A stretch of DNA of 35,042 nucleotides from Henriciella sp. (lineage in GTDB: Bacteria > Pseudomonadota > Alphaproteobacteria > Caulobacterales > Hyphomonadaceae). The stretch lies in the NCBI GenBank assembly GCA_013213785.1, contig JABSPZ010000023.1:1-35042 (forward strand), read 5' to 3'. Every line of letters begins with the position of its first letter. The first letter of the stretch is position 1. This document shows, piece by piece, positions 25,520 through 34,753 of the stretch. A model generated the notes under the pieces. The model saw nothing but the letters and a program-made list of their open reading frames with translations, was not told the origin of the DNA and searched no databases. The position numbers and the translations under genes were made by a program.

Positions 25520-26182
25520 ATGACGATAGGAGTGCTTCAGTCTTCAGAGTTACAAGCAGAGGCCTCAAAGGCGAAAAGGTTCGCTACGGTCGCTGTGCCA
25601 GCAGGCGTTGTGACAATCTCGCTCTTTGCCTTGATGAACAGTCTCATTCAGGTGGATGACTTCTCGGCGCCCGATCAAACGATCTATGACCTGTCGCCAT
25701 ATGTCGAACAAACGCAACGGGAAGAAACCGTGGTGCGCAAGAAGAAGCCTCCACGTCCTAAGCCCATTGATCCTCCTCCGATGACGGATCCGCTTGTTAA
25801 GAGCGTTAGCAATCCCGATTTGCCGGTGAATGGCTATACGGGTGTAGCGCCCGCAGTCTATGAGAGTCCTGATTTAGGCGCTTTAATGCCGAAGAGGGCA
25901 ACCTCCGTCATTGATCGGACCATTCAACCACTTACGCCGCCTGTTCCAATTTACCCCGATCCTGCCGCAAAGCGCGCAATAACTGGGAAATGCGAGGTTT
26001 ACTTCAATGTGTCGCCAAAAGGCGAACCATTCAACATACAAGCGGAGTGTACGGATCGGCTATTCGAACGCGCCGCTGAAAAAGCTGTCAGCAAGGTCAA
26101 GTTCGCGCCCAAAATTCATGATGGACTGCCTGTTACTGTAACCGGCGCAGTCTACCCCATTGTGTTCCGAATGGACCCATAG
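25520..26182 (+). CDS. Second TonB-like protein
   Basis: 220 residues. N-terminal region about 20 residues long before a membrane helix (about 21-43, VAVPAGVVTISLFALMNSLI). A Lys/Pro-rich linker (KKKPPRPKPIDPPP, then a long low-complexity spacer to about 140). The C-terminal TonB domain spans about 145-218 with RAITGKCEVYFNV and CTDRLFERAAEKAVSKVKF and ends in VYPIVFRMDP. It has C-x18-C like the first TonB. GGGAG lies seven bases before the ATG. It is separated from the first TonB by a terminator and has its own operator-like dyad, so it is regulated separately. Confidence 0.88.
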   Translation: MTIGVLQSSELQAEASKAKRFATVAVPAGVVTISLFALMNSLIQVDDFSAPDQTIYDLSPYVEQTQREETVVRKKKPPRPKPIDPPPMTDPLVKSVSNPDLPVNGYTGVAPAVYESPDLGALMPKRATSVIDRTIQPLTPPVPIYPDPAAKRAITGKCEVYFNVSPKGEPFNIQAECTDRLFERAAEKAVSKVKFAPKIHDGLPVTVTGAVYPIVFRMDP

Positions 26183-26304
26183 AAAAAATATGTGCGGAGA
26201 AAACAGGAAAATGCTTCAACTTACCGTTCGAAGCGCTTGAAATCGGAGGAAACTTCCGGTTCAAAGGAAAGGAACGCCGAAACGGCGGATAGGAGTGAAA
26301 CGAA

Positions 26305-27684
26305 ATGATGAAGCGCATTATGAAAAGCGTGGCGACGATAGCGATTGCGGCATCAATTGGTGTTGGCACTGCTGCCGGCCAGGTATGTGAAGAAACACAA
26401 TTCAGCTCAACCAATGCCCAAAACTATCTCAATGCTGAGACTGAGCTGATTGTGAATGATAATCCTCAAGCCGCTCTTGTGGCACTGAACGCGCTGAAGG
26501 CGCAGGAATTGAACTGCTACGAGGAAGGCGCAGCCCTTCGTTTGGGCGCGGCGATCAAGATTCAAACGAATGATCTTGAAGGCGCGGTCGCGGATCTTCT
26601 GACCGCGATTCAGCGCGGTTACATTCCAGCAACCGAACTCAAGACGACCTATTACAACATTTCTCAGATCTATCTCTCTGCTGATAACAAAGAGAAAGCC
26701 CTCGAGTATTTCGGCAAGTGGATGCAGCAGGGCGGCGTTCCAGATCGCAACCAGAGCTGGACCCTCGCGGTTCTCTATCAGCAAATGGATCGCTTTGGTG
26801 ATGCGCTGCCATGGGCCGAAAAAGTCCTCGCTGCAGACGGAGCAAATGCTGATCGCTCAGTCTACGACTTCCTAATCTTCCTTTACGACAAAACAGGTGA
26901 TTTCGCGAAAAAGGCGGAGCTTCTGGAGCTTCTCTTGGCGCGCGACCCATCTGATCGTCGCCTCTGGGACGCGATTGCGGGTGACTATTTCCGCGGCGGA
27001 CAAGATCGCAAAGCGTTCGAAGTTCAGAAAGCCATGTATCTTGGCGGCATTCTTCAAACCGAAGATGAGCTGATGCGTGTTGTGAACTTCTACAACTCAT
27101 TCGATGTGCCTTACGCCGCCGCTAAAATTCTCGAAAAAGAGATGAATGCGGGCCGTATCTCTGCGAACTATCAGCGCCTTGAGCTGCTAGCGAATCTTTA
27201 TCAGGTGGCGCGCGAATTCGACAAAGCGATCCCAGTCATTGAGCGCGCTGCGCAAATGGCGCCAGATGGCAAAATGTATGAGCGCCTCGGTCGTTCTTAC
27301 AGCGAGCTGCAAGAGTGGGACAAAGCTGAAGAAGCCCTGATCCAAGCGATCAATAAAGGTGGATTGGCGGATGCTGGTCTCGCTTGGGTTCTCGTTGGTC
27401 AATCACGCTACGAGCGCGACAATCGCTCTGGTGCTCGCGAGGCCTTCCGCAATGCGAACAATCGCGGTGGACGTGGCTGGGTCGACTTCATGGCGGCAGA
27501 AGACAATACCGCGCGTGCGCTGGTCATCTTCGAAGCGCAGAACGAAGTAAACGACTACAAGAAAGAGAAAGAGCGTTGCAAAGATCTCGAAGTTATCGGC
27601 AACGCACCTGAGTCTTGCTTGACCGTTGATGAGCGCCTCGCTGGTGCTGAAGACGCGCTGCGCGAGCTGCAGGGCAACATCTAA
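26305..27684 (+). CDS. Exported TPR protein of the TonB2-type cluster
   Basis: 459 residues. Signal peptide (cleavage about 25, TAAG|Q). Multiple TPR-like helical repeats follow through most of the chain, for example YYNISQIYLSADNKEKALEY and AAQMAPDGKMYERLGRSYSE. The C-terminal part has a Cys pair (KERCKDLE, PESCLTV). A TPR protein is also the last member of TonB2-type clusters in Vibrio, so a scaffold role between TonB and outer-membrane proteins is inferred. AGGAG precedes the ATG. The 122-nt gap after the second TonB has no terminator that I can see, so they may share a transcript. Confidence 0.88.
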   Translation: MMKRIMKSVATIAIAASIGVGTAAGQVCEETQFSSTNAQNYLNAETELIVNDNPQAALVALNALKAQELNCYEEGAALRLGAAIKIQTNDLEGAVADLLTAIQRGYIPATELKTTYYNISQIYLSADNKEKALEYFGKWMQQGGVPDRNQSWTLAVLYQQMDRFGDALPWAEKVLAADGANADRSVYDFLIFLYDKTGDFAKKAELLELLLARDPSDRRLWDAIAGDYFRGGQDRKAFEVQKAMYLGGILQTEDELMRVVNFYNSFDVPYAAAKILEKEMNAGRISANYQRLELLANLYQVAREFDKAIPVIERAAQMAPDGKMYERLGRSYSELQEWDKAEEALIQAINKGGLADAGLAWVLVGQSRYERDNRSGAREAFRNANNRGGRGWVDFMAAEDNTARALVIFEAQNEVNDYKKEKERCKDLEVIGNAPESCLTVDERLAGAEDALRELQGNI

Positions 27685-27710
27685 AGTCAAACTCCAAATA
27701 CGAGTGGCAG

Positions 27711-27742
27711 GCCCCGGATAAATCATCCGGGGCTTGTTGTTT
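27711..27742 (+). terminator. Intrinsic terminator after the TPR gene
   Basis: The arms GCCCCGGA (27711-27718) and TCCGGGGC (27726-27733) form a perfect 8-bp stem (extendable by one T-A pair) with a loop of about 7 nt, followed by TTGTTGTTT. It separates the TonB2 cluster from the AST operon. Confidence 0.88.
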
Positions 27743-27769
27743 ATTTAAAAGCGTGAAACCAAGATAATT

Positions 27770-29026
27770 ATGGTCGACCTAAGTGTAAAAACGAGAGAGG
27801 ACGAAGCTGTTTGCGAGCGAGTGCTCGGCCTTCAATCCCAAATGCAAGACCGCGCATTTAAATGGGCGGAAATCAATACAGGCAGCTGGAATCGAGAGGG
27901 GCTCGACGTTCTGGCGCCAATGCTCGGCGATGCGTACAGTGCGTTAGAAGCGGATATCGAATTGATCGCCACCGACCCTTTCGAAAAGGTCGCAAACAAC
28001 GGTCAGGTTGAGGCGTTTGAAACTGGACCAGTGATCCGGATTTCATCGCGTCCGGATGCTGAGATGCAAGTCATCATGAGCGGGCATTACGATACGGTAT
28101 TCCCGCCAAACACGTTCACCGACATCACCGAGATCAACGAAGATAAGTTCAACGGGCCAGGACTCGCCGATATGAAAGGCGGGCTATCTGTGATGCTTGG
28201 GGCTTTGCAGGCGTTCGAAGCTGGGCCTCTGAAAGACAAACTTGGCTATCAGATCGTCGTTACGCCTGATGAAGAGACTGGTAACTACGCCAGCGCGCCC
28301 TTCCTGACAAAAGCTGCTCAATCTGGCGCCATGATTGGTATGACATATGAGCCTTGCATGGATACCGGCGCGATGTCTGGCGGTCGTAAAGGCTCAGCTG
28401 TTTTCGATGTTGTCTTACACGGTCGTTCGGCGCACGCTGGCCGGGCCAAGGAAGAAGGCCGCAGCGCCGTTGAAGCGGCAGCAGCAATGGTCGTTGCGTT
28501 AGAGCAGCTGAATGGCAAACGCGAAGGCGTTACGTTTAATGTTGGATCTATCGATGGCGGCAGCGCCGTAAACATTGTCCCGGATCTCGCTATTGTTCGA
28601 TTTGGCGCACGCGCCCCAGACGCCGAAGCCGCAGCTTGGGCGACTGATCAGGTCAACGCATTGCTCGCTAAAGCCAAAGCAACGGACGGTATCTCTGGCC
28701 ATATCCATGGCGGCTTTTATCGCCCTCCGAAACCACGCAATGACGCTCAGAAAATGCTGTTTGACGCGGTTGCGGACACTGGGAAAGCAATTGGACTTGA
28801 GCTCGAATTTGTCGACACGGGCGGTGTCTGCGAAGGGAACAATATCTTCGCAGCGGGCGTGCCGAATGTAGATACGCTCGGCGTTATGGGTGGGCGAATT
28901 CACTCAGACGAAGAGTATGTGATTATGTCGAGTTTCGTTGAACGCGCGCAACTCTCTGCGTTGCTGTTGAACCGAATAGCGGATGGGCGGCTTGATGCTC
29001 GTAAAATCAAGGCACTAATGGGATGA
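27770..29026 (+). CDS. M20-family metallohydrolase in AST operon (candidate N-succinylglutamate desuccinylase)
   Basis: 418 residues. M20 metal-binding motifs are GHYDTVFP (H106, D108), GPGLADMKGG (D134) and the catalytic/metal TPDEETGN (E168, E169). A dimerisation insert with HGRSAHAGR follows. M20 enzymes hydrolyse N-acyl-amino acids or peptides. The astA start overlaps its stop (ATGA), and astD and astB follow, so it may be a non-orthologous replacement for AstE, the last step of arginine succinyltransferase catabolism. True AstE belongs to a different family (AspA/AstE). The ribosome site before the ATG is poor. An ArgE- or peptidase-like role cannot be excluded. Confidence 0.85.
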   Translation: MVDLSVKTREDEAVCERVLGLQSQMQDRAFKWAEINTGSWNREGLDVLAPMLGDAYSALEADIELIATDPFEKVANNGQVEAFETGPVIRISSRPDAEMQVIMSGHYDTVFPPNTFTDITEINEDKFNGPGLADMKGGLSVMLGALQAFEAGPLKDKLGYQIVVTPDEETGNYASAPFLTKAAQSGAMIGMTYEPCMDTGAMSGGRKGSAVFDVVLHGRSAHAGRAKEEGRSAVEAAAAMVVALEQLNGKREGVTFNVGSIDGGSAVNIVPDLAIVRFGARAPDAEAAAWATDQVNALLAKAKATDGISGHIHGGFYRPPKPRNDAQKMLFDAVADTGKAIGLELEFVDTGGVCEGNNIFAAGVPNVDTLGVMGGRIHSDEEYVIMSSFVERAQLSALLLNRIADGRLDARKIKALMG

Positions 29027-30045
29027 GTTCACCATATGTTATGCGTCCGGCGGAGTTGTCTGACTATGACGCGCTCCGCTCAATGGCTGTTGAGTCTGGG
29101 GCTGGCTTCACGTCACTACCCGTAGACGAAGAAATCTTGCGAAATAAGCTTATGAAATCCGTCGACTCGTTTGCGGGGCGGCTGGAAACGCCTGAATACG
29201 GCAAGTATCTCATGATGCTCGAGAATATCGAGACTGGAGAGATCGGCGGCTGCAGCGCCGTCAAAGCAGGTGTCGGCGTCAAATCTCCATTCTTCAACTA
29301 CCGCATCATTACCCTGGCGCAGGCCAGCTCAGAAGCGAAACGTCGGTTCGATATGGATGCCCTGATCCTGACGAACGAATTTGTTGGCTGCACCGAAGTC
29401 GGAACGCTGTTCTTGCGCCCGGAGCATCGCGGCGCCGGCGTTGGACGACTGCTAGCCCAGTCGCGTTACTTATTGATTGGAAGTAAACCTGAATGGTTTG
29501 GCGAAAAGGTCATCGCTGAGCTTCGAGGTGTCGTTAGCAATGAAGGCGAGACACCATTCTGGGAGTGTTTGGGGCGCCACTTCTTCAAAATGTCTTTCAC
29601 TGAGGCGGATTACTTATCCGCCACCACCGACAATCAGTTTATCCTCGATTTGATGCCCAAATATCCGATCTATGTGGATCTCTTGCCGAACGAAGCGCGC
29701 GAAGTGATTGGCCGCTGTCACGTAGACGGCGTTCCAGCCTACAAACTGCTCGAATGGGAAGGCTTCAATTTCGAGAATGTCGTCGACATCTTCGATGGTG
29801 GGCCGATCATGCAGGTCGCACAGAACCAATTGCGGACCATGCGCGAGAGCAAAATCATGGAGCTGGAAGTCGGTGCTGCAACCGGCTCGACAGGGATCGC
29901 GGCACGGACGGATCTTGAAACTTATCGCGCCTGTTTGATCGAAGGCGCTGTCATTGGCGAGAAGCGTTTTATGACGACGCAAGACACGCTCGATAAACTC
30001 AAACTTAAACGCGGTGACAAAGCCCGTATTTGGCTCAGGAGCTAG
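29023..30045 (+). CDS. astA: Arginine N-succinyltransferase
   Basis: 340 residues. It catalyses the first step of the AST pathway, succinyl-CoA plus L-arginine to N2-succinylarginine. GNAT-like features are present: MRPAELSDYDALRSMAVESG at the N-terminus, TLFLRPEHRGAGVGRLLAQ (acyl-CoA binding), and ELRGVVSNEGETPFWE. Then the AstA-specific GRHFFKMSFTEADYLSA and PIYVDLLPNEAREVIG. Length is normal. Four-nt overlap with the M20 gene. Confidence 0.95.
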   Translation: MSSPYVMRPAELSDYDALRSMAVESGAGFTSLPVDEEILRNKLMKSVDSFAGRLETPEYGKYLMMLENIETGEIGGCSAVKAGVGVKSPFFNYRIITLAQASSEAKRRFDMDALILTNEFVGCTEVGTLFLRPEHRGAGVGRLLAQSRYLLIGSKPEWFGEKVIAELRGVVSNEGETPFWECLGRHFFKMSFTEADYLSATTDNQFILDLMPKYPIYVDLLPNEAREVIGRCHVDGVPAYKLLEWEGFNFENVVDIFDGGPIMQVAQNQLRTMRESKIMELEVGAATGSTGIAARTDLETYRACLIEGAVIGEKRFMTTQDTLDKLKLKRGDKARIWLRS

Positions 30046-30046
30046 C

Positions 30047-31501
30047 ATGGCCAAAAGTGTATATATCGACGGCCGTTGGACCGACGGCGCGGATGATTGG
30101 TTCGAGAAAACCAACCCTGCGACAGGTGAAGCAAGTTGGGACGGGCAATCGGGCAGCGGCGCGCAGGTGACTGACGCCGTGGCCTCAGCTCGCAAGGCGC
30201 AATCTGATTGGGCGCGGCGGCCTCAGCATGACCGCACGAACATTCTCGAAACCTATGCCGAAGAATTGAAGAAACGTGCAGACGCAATCGCGGACGCAAT
30301 AAGCCGTGACATGGGAAAGATCGGATGGGACGCGCGGGCTGAAGCTGGCGCCATGGCGGGTAAAGTCGCGATCTCGATCAAGGCGCAAGTTGAACGCGCT
30401 GGTACATCGTTCTCGGAAGCCGCGTTCGGGTCTATGCATTTAACCCATAGACCTCATGGCGTGATGGCAGTGTTCGGTCCCTTCAACTTTCCAGGACACT
30501 TGCCGAATGGGCATATTGTTCCGGCGCTTCTTGCTGGGAACACCTGTGTACTGAAACCCTCTGAGCTTGCGCCGTCCGTTGCGCATATCATGGTGGATGC
30601 GTTTGAAGCCGCCGGGCTTCCCGAAGGGGTCCTCAATGTCGTTCAAGGCGGGCGTGATACGGGTGCGGCTTTGCTTGATGATGACATCAATGGCCTGTTG
30701 TTCACCGGGTCCGCCCAAACAGGATTGTTCTTCCATCGTCACTTCGCTGGGCGCCCAGAAGTCATTCTGGCGCTCGAAATGGGCGGCAACAATCCACTTA
30801 TTGTTTGGGATCCAGCGGATGTGGATGCAGCCGCGGATGTGGCGGCGCAATCGGCGTTCCTCACAACAGGTCAGCGTTGTTCCTGTGCGCGCCGGGTGAT
30901 CATTCCACACGGTAAGTGGGGCGATAGCGTCGTTGATGCGATTGTCGCGCGGGCGAAAGACTTGCGGATTGGTGATGCGAGCGATGATGAAGCTTTCATA
31001 GGGCCTCTGGTTTCAGAGCAAGCCGCGCAAAACGCAATTGATTTCCAAATGATGCTTTCAAAAGCGGGCGGTAAGTCGCTCCGACGCTTGAAGCGTATGG
31101 AACGTGGCGGCGGTTTCGTCACCGCGGGCGTCATCGACGTGACCGACGCAACCGGTATTCCTGATGAAGAATTGTTCGGGCCGTTGATGCAGATCATCCG
31201 CGTCGATGATTTCGATGAAGCGATCCGCCGCGCCAATGACACCAAGTATGGCCTCTCAGGTGGTTTGGTGAGTGATGATGATGCGCTCTGGCTGCGTGCA
31301 CATGCGGAGATGAAAGCAGGTATTTTGAACCGCAATCGTCCAACGGCGGGTGCGAGCGGCGCAATGCCGTTTGGTGGGCCGGGTCATTCCGGGAATTTCC
31401 GCCCAGGCGCTTACTATGCCGCAGATTATTGCGCTTGGCCTCAAGCGAGCCAAGTTTCGGATCAAGCTGCGCGACTTGGCGCAATTGGATTCCCGAAGTA
31501 G
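30047..31501 (+). CDS. astD: N-succinylglutamate 5-semialdehyde dehydrogenase
   Basis: 484 residues from the ATG at 30047 with AGGAG five bases upstream, one base after the astA stop. It is an aldehyde dehydrogenase that oxidises succinylglutamate semialdehyde to succinylglutamate with NAD. Catalytic C278 (TGQRCSCARRV), general base E244 (LALEMGGNNP), and N147 (GPFNFPG) are visible. The C-terminal NRPTAGASGAMPFGGPGHSG is typical of AstD. It is followed by a 112-nt gap containing an interspersed inverted repeat. Confidence 0.95.
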   Translation: MAKSVYIDGRWTDGADDWFEKTNPATGEASWDGQSGSGAQVTDAVASARKAQSDWARRPQHDRTNILETYAEELKKRADAIADAISRDMGKIGWDARAEAGAMAGKVAISIKAQVERAGTSFSEAAFGSMHLTHRPHGVMAVFGPFNFPGHLPNGHIVPALLAGNTCVLKPSELAPSVAHIMVDAFEAAGLPEGVLNVVQGGRDTGAALLDDDINGLLFTGSAQTGLFFHRHFAGRPEVILALEMGGNNPLIVWDPADVDAAADVAAQSAFLTTGQRCSCARRVIIPHGKWGDSVVDAIVARAKDLRIGDASDDEAFIGPLVSEQAAQNAIDFQMMLSKAGGKSLRRLKRMERGGGFVTAGVIDVTDATGIPDEELFGPLMQIIRVDDFDEAIRRANDTKYGLSGGLVSDDDALWLRAHAEMKAGILNRNRPTAGASGAMPFGGPGHSGNFRPGAYYAADYCAWPQASQVSDQAARLGAIGFPK

Positions 31502-31532
31502 AGAGCGGAAACAATTTTCAGCCTCGCCCTGA

Positions 31533-31596
31533 GCCTGTCGAGACGCGAGCGCTGACCATATAATTCGGGTGTTGTAAGGAACACCCTTCGACAGGC
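31533..31596. repeat. REP-like inverted repeat between astD and astB
   Basis: GCCTGTCGA (31533-31541) and TCGACAGGC (31588-31596) are perfect inverted copies. The sequence around them, CCCTGAGCCTGTCGAG and CCCTTCGACAGGC, resembles the short GAGCCTGTCGA-type repeats scattered in alphaproteobacterial intergenic regions. A separate perfect 7-bp hairpin GGGTGTT/AACACCC (31567-31573 and 31580-31586) lies between the arms. It may stabilise or end the astA-astD part of the mRNA. Confidence 0.7.
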
Positions 31597-31613
31597 GCAA
31601 GGCAGGGGTTCCC

Positions 31614-32942
31614 ATGTCTTCTACCAAAACTGTTGAAGTAAATTTTGATGGCCTGATCGGGCCAAGCCATAATTATGGCGGCATGTCTGACGGCAATCTG
31701 GCCAGTAAGACGAATGCTGGCGACGTCTCCAATCCGCGCGAAGCCGCGCTGCAGGGGTTGGAAAAAATGCGCATGTTGGTGCGCGCTGGCTTTGTGCAGG
31801 GCGTTTTACCGCCGCTCGCGAGACCGAATTTCGGGTTTCTGGTCGATGCGGGTTTCATTGGTTCAGACGCAAACATCCTGGAACAAGCGGCCGAGCAGGC
31901 GCCGCGGCTTCTTAAGGCGGCATACTCCGCAAGCTCTATGTGGACTGCGAACGCGGCTACGGTTTCTACATCAGCGGATACTGAGGACGGCCGTCTACAT
32001 CTTACGAGCGCGAACCTGTCCTCGATGCTGCATCGTTCTATTGAGCACCCGGAAACGACCGGCACGCTCGCAATGATCTTTGAGGCTGAACAAGCTTTCT
32101 CTGTTCACGCAGCGCTGCCTATGCATGCTGACTTTGCTGACGAAGGCGCTGCCAATCACGTTCGGTTATGTGGGGCGCATGGCGATGCCGGCGTGGAGCT
32201 TTTCGTATATGGCCGCGAAGCTGGGGAGTCTGTAGACGGCTTCCCCGCGCGGCAAACCAAACTGGCGAGCGAGAGCATCGTGCGTGGTCACGGCCTAAAT
32301 GGCGCCAGGACCGTATTAGCCCGCCAATCCGCAACTGCCATCAATGCAGGCGCGTTCCACAATGATGTCGTCTGCGTTGGCACTTTGGACACGCTTTTCT
32401 TCCACGAGGACGCCTTCGCTGACACGGATAAAGTCCTGGAAGACATCCGCCGCGCCGCTGATGGATTGTTTGACCTGAAACCCGTGGTGGTGCCACGCGC
32501 TGACGTTCCATTGGAAGATGCGATCAAGTCATACTTGTTCAACTCACAACTTCTCGCTTGGCCAGGTGAGGATCGTCTCGTTCTCTTGGCGCCTATGGAG
32601 ACGCAGGAGAACCCGAAAACACGCGCCTATTGCGAGGCATTAGTTGCGGGGAATGGTCCGATCGGGCGTGTTCAGTTTGCAGATGTTCGCCAATCGATGA
32701 GAAATGGCGGCGGCCCAGCCTGTTTGCGCCTACGGGTCGTTATGACGCCAGAAGAACGTGCAGCGTGTCACCAGGGCGTCCTGCTGAATGAAGCTAAGAT
32801 TGATGACCTACAAGCCATCGTCCGCGCCACTTATCGAGATCGTTTGTCGGTTTCAGACCTGTCTGACGCCGATTTTGCCGAAGAATGTCTCACAGCGCGC
32901 GAGCGGTTGCTCCACGCCCTTGATCTAAGCGGACTGGTCTAA
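31614..32942 (+). CDS. astB: N-succinylarginine dihydrolase
   Basis: 442 residues. It converts N2-succinylarginine to N2-succinylornithine, CO2 and two NH3. The guanidine-modifying-enzyme active site is visible: E177 in [11 protein letters not shown]249 in GAFHNDVV and C370 in [12 protein letters not shown], matching the E. coli triad E174, H248, C365 in spacing. The N-terminus [14 protein letters not shown] is typical. AGGGG precedes the start. No astC gene is in the operon, so the aminotransferase step is elsewhere. Confidence 0.95.
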   Translation: MSSTKTVEVNFDGLIGPSHNYGGMSDGNLASKTNAGDVSNPREAALQGLEKMRMLVRAGFVQGVLPPLARPNFGFLVDAGFIGSDANILEQAAEQAPRLLKAAYSASSMWTANAATVSTSADTEDGRLHLTSANLSSMLHRSIEHPETTGTLAMIFEAEQAFSVHAALPMHADFADEGAANHVRLCGAHGDAGVELFVYGREAGESVDGFPARQTKLASESIVRGHGLNGARTVLARQSATAINAGAFHNDVVCVGTLDTLFFHEDAFADTDKVLEDIRRAADGLFDLKPVVVPRADVPLEDAIKSYLFNSQLLAWPGEDRLVLLAPMETQENPKTRAYCEALVAGNGPIGRVQFADVRQSMRNGGGPACLRLRVVMTPEERAACHQGVLLNEAKIDDLQAIVRATYRDRLSVSDLSDADFAEECLTARERLLHALDLSGLV

Positions 32943-32944
32943 CG

Positions 32945-34090
32945 GTGGCGCGGTTTAAGTTCAAAATCGCCGCAACCGAAGGCGCAGCACGGACCGGGAC
33001 GCTCACAACGACTCGGGGCGATATCCGTACGCCAGCTTTCATGCCGGTTGGAACTGCTGGCACGATTAAAGCGCTCTACACCGATCAGGTGAAGCAAGCT
33101 GGCGCCGACATTATCCTCGGCAACACATATCACCTCATGCTCCGCCCAGGCGCTGAGCGCGTGAAGCGTCTTGGTGGACTGCACGCGTTTAGTAAGTGGT
33201 CTGGTCCGATGCTTACCGACAGTGGTGGCTTTCAAGTCTGGTCACTCTCACAGCTCCGTAAATTGGATGCCGACGGCGTCACATTCCGCAGCCACATTGA
33301 TGGCTCTGAGCATAGACTGACCCCAGCGCGGAGCATTGAAATTCAGGCCGATCTTCTGGGCGCTGACATCTCCATGCAACTCGATGAATGTACAGACTTT
33401 CCTTGCACGCATGAAGAAGCCGAACGCTCGATGAAGCTGTCGCTGGATTGGGGAGCTCGATCTCTTGAAGCGTTTGGTGAGCGTGAGGCGCAGACGCTGT
33501 TTGGAATTGTTCAAGGTTCAAATTATCCGGACCTTAGAGAAGCGTCCGCCAAAGCCGTCGCAAGCCAAGGGTTTGGAGGGATTGCGCTCGGCGGCCTTGC
33601 GGTTGGTGAGGGCCATGATCAAATGTGCCGCACGATCGATATGACGATGCCTCACGTGCCAACGGACCATCCTCGTTATGTTATGGGCGTAGGGAAGCCG
33701 ATCGACCTGTTAGAGGCCGTCGCACGCGGCGTGGACATGTTTGATTGTGTGCTACCGACCCGCGCCGGTCGCCACGGCCAGGCCTGGACGTGGGACGGAC
33801 CGATCAATCTCAAGAACGCGAAATTTGCCGAAGATCTGTCGCCACTTGATGAAGCTGTCCCATGCCCAGCAAGCCAAGACTATTCGAAGGCTTATTTGCA
33901 CCATTTGATTCGTTCGGGTGAATATCTCGGCTCTATGGTCCTCAGCTGGCACAATACGGCCTTCTTCCAAGCCTTGATGCAGCGTATGCGCGATGCGATC
34001 GCGGCCGGAGAATTTGAAGCGCTCCGACGGGACCTGTCCGCTCGATGGGAAACGACAAAGTCGAAACCGAAAGTCGAAACAGCGTCCTAG
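32945..34090 (+). CDS. tgt: tRNA-guanine transglycosylase (queuine/preQ1 insertion), zinc site degenerate
   Basis: 381 residues with a GTG start, 2 nt after the astB stop. Tgt replaces G34 with preQ1 in GUN-anticodon tRNAs. The general acid/base D92 ([10 protein letters not shown]), the nucleophile D267 (MFDCVLPTR), and the substrate loop [10 protein letters not shown] are intact. The C-terminal zinc site, normally C-x-C-x2-C with a distant His, reads V305-P-C307-P-A-S310 with H336. Only C307 and H336 of the four ligands remain. The flanking [15 protein letters not shown] is well conserved, so this is not a frameshift. Enzyme activity may persist, but metal binding is doubtful. Confidence 0.94.
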   Translation: MARFKFKIAATEGAARTGTLTTTRGDIRTPAFMPVGTAGTIKALYTDQVKQAGADIILGNTYHLMLRPGAERVKRLGGLHAFSKWSGPMLTDSGGFQVWSLSQLRKLDADGVTFRSHIDGSEHRLTPARSIEIQADLLGADISMQLDECTDFPCTHEEAERSMKLSLDWGARSLEAFGEREAQTLFGIVQGSNYPDLREASAKAVASQGFGGIALGGLAVGEGHDQMCRTIDMTMPHVPTDHPRYVMGVGKPIDLLEAVARGVDMFDCVLPTRAGRHGQAWTWDGPINLKNAKFAEDLSPLDEAVPCPASQDYSKAYLHHLIRSGEYLGSMVLSWHNTAFFQALMQRMRDAIAAGEFEALRRDLSARWETTKSKPKVETAS

Positions 34091-34680
34091 CGGAACACGA
34101 CTTTCGGATCTTCTTCCGGAAGTGGCAGCGGCGCCGCGGGATACTCGCATCCTTTGATCAGGCCCATCGCTTTCAAAAAGGTTCGCCGGTGAGACCCACG
34201 TTCATAGGCTTTGCGGACTTTGGTCGCATGGCTGTTGGCGCCGGTCACGGTCCGGACGATGCCGCGATAAGGAATGATCCCAGAGGCCGTGGATGCCACT
34301 GTATCAAGAAACGCCGTTGATGCGCCGTCCGCGGCGCGATCGCTCATGCCTTTCTTATCCGGTGGCGGTATATCCCAATCGCGTCCCAATAGTTCATTCA
34401 GGCGAGTCACTTCCACCGCGATGTCCTCACAACTGATCTCAGGATCGACATTGTAGGGATTGCGAATGGCCTTGAACTCTTCAGGCGAGGTATCTCGGAT
34501 CAGATTGACATCCTTAAGAGGGGAGGCGGCGGCGTCCCCAAATCCATCTTGAGACTGTTGGATCGCGCGTTCCGTGGCGCTGGTTTCGTCGTCCGAGGCG
34601 GCTTGAACATTTTCGCTATTGGTCGTTGCACATGCGGCGAAAATGGCGATGGCGGGGAGGGGGGATAATATACGAAGCAT
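34087..34680 (-). CDS. Lipoprotein of unknown function
   Basis: 197 residues from the ATG at 34680. The N-terminus [17 protein letters not shown] has a lipobox FAAC with C17 as the lipidated residue, so this start fits better than the upstream one at 34725. The mature chain has an acidic/Ser-rich linker (to about 60), then [19 protein letters not shown], a small hydrophobic segment around [17 protein letters not shown], and a basic helix [19 protein letters not shown]. No family was recognised. Its stop interleaves with the tgt stop (CTAG, 34087-34090). Confidence 0.8.
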   Translation of the reverse strand: MLRILSPLPAIAIFAACATTNSENVQAASDDETSATERAIQQSQDGFGDAAASPLKDVNLIRDTSPEEFKAIRNPYNVDPEISCEDIAVEVTRLNELLGRDWDIPPPDKKGMSDRAADGASTAFLDTVASTASGIIPYRGIVRTVTGANSHATKVRKAYERGSHRRTFLKAMGLIKGCEYPAAPLPLPEEDPKVVFR

Positions 34681-34753
34681 CCGCGTATTCTGAAACCAAG
34701 CGAGGTGAATGACAAGTTTCTGCAACCGGTCCTTATTTCAGCAGCAAAAAACG

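Noticed and set aside
31256-31627. 123-codon minus-strand frame near astD-astB
   Set aside because: Its N-terminal LRLSKGV-type peptide is the translation of the REP-like repeat, and the rest is antisense to astD.
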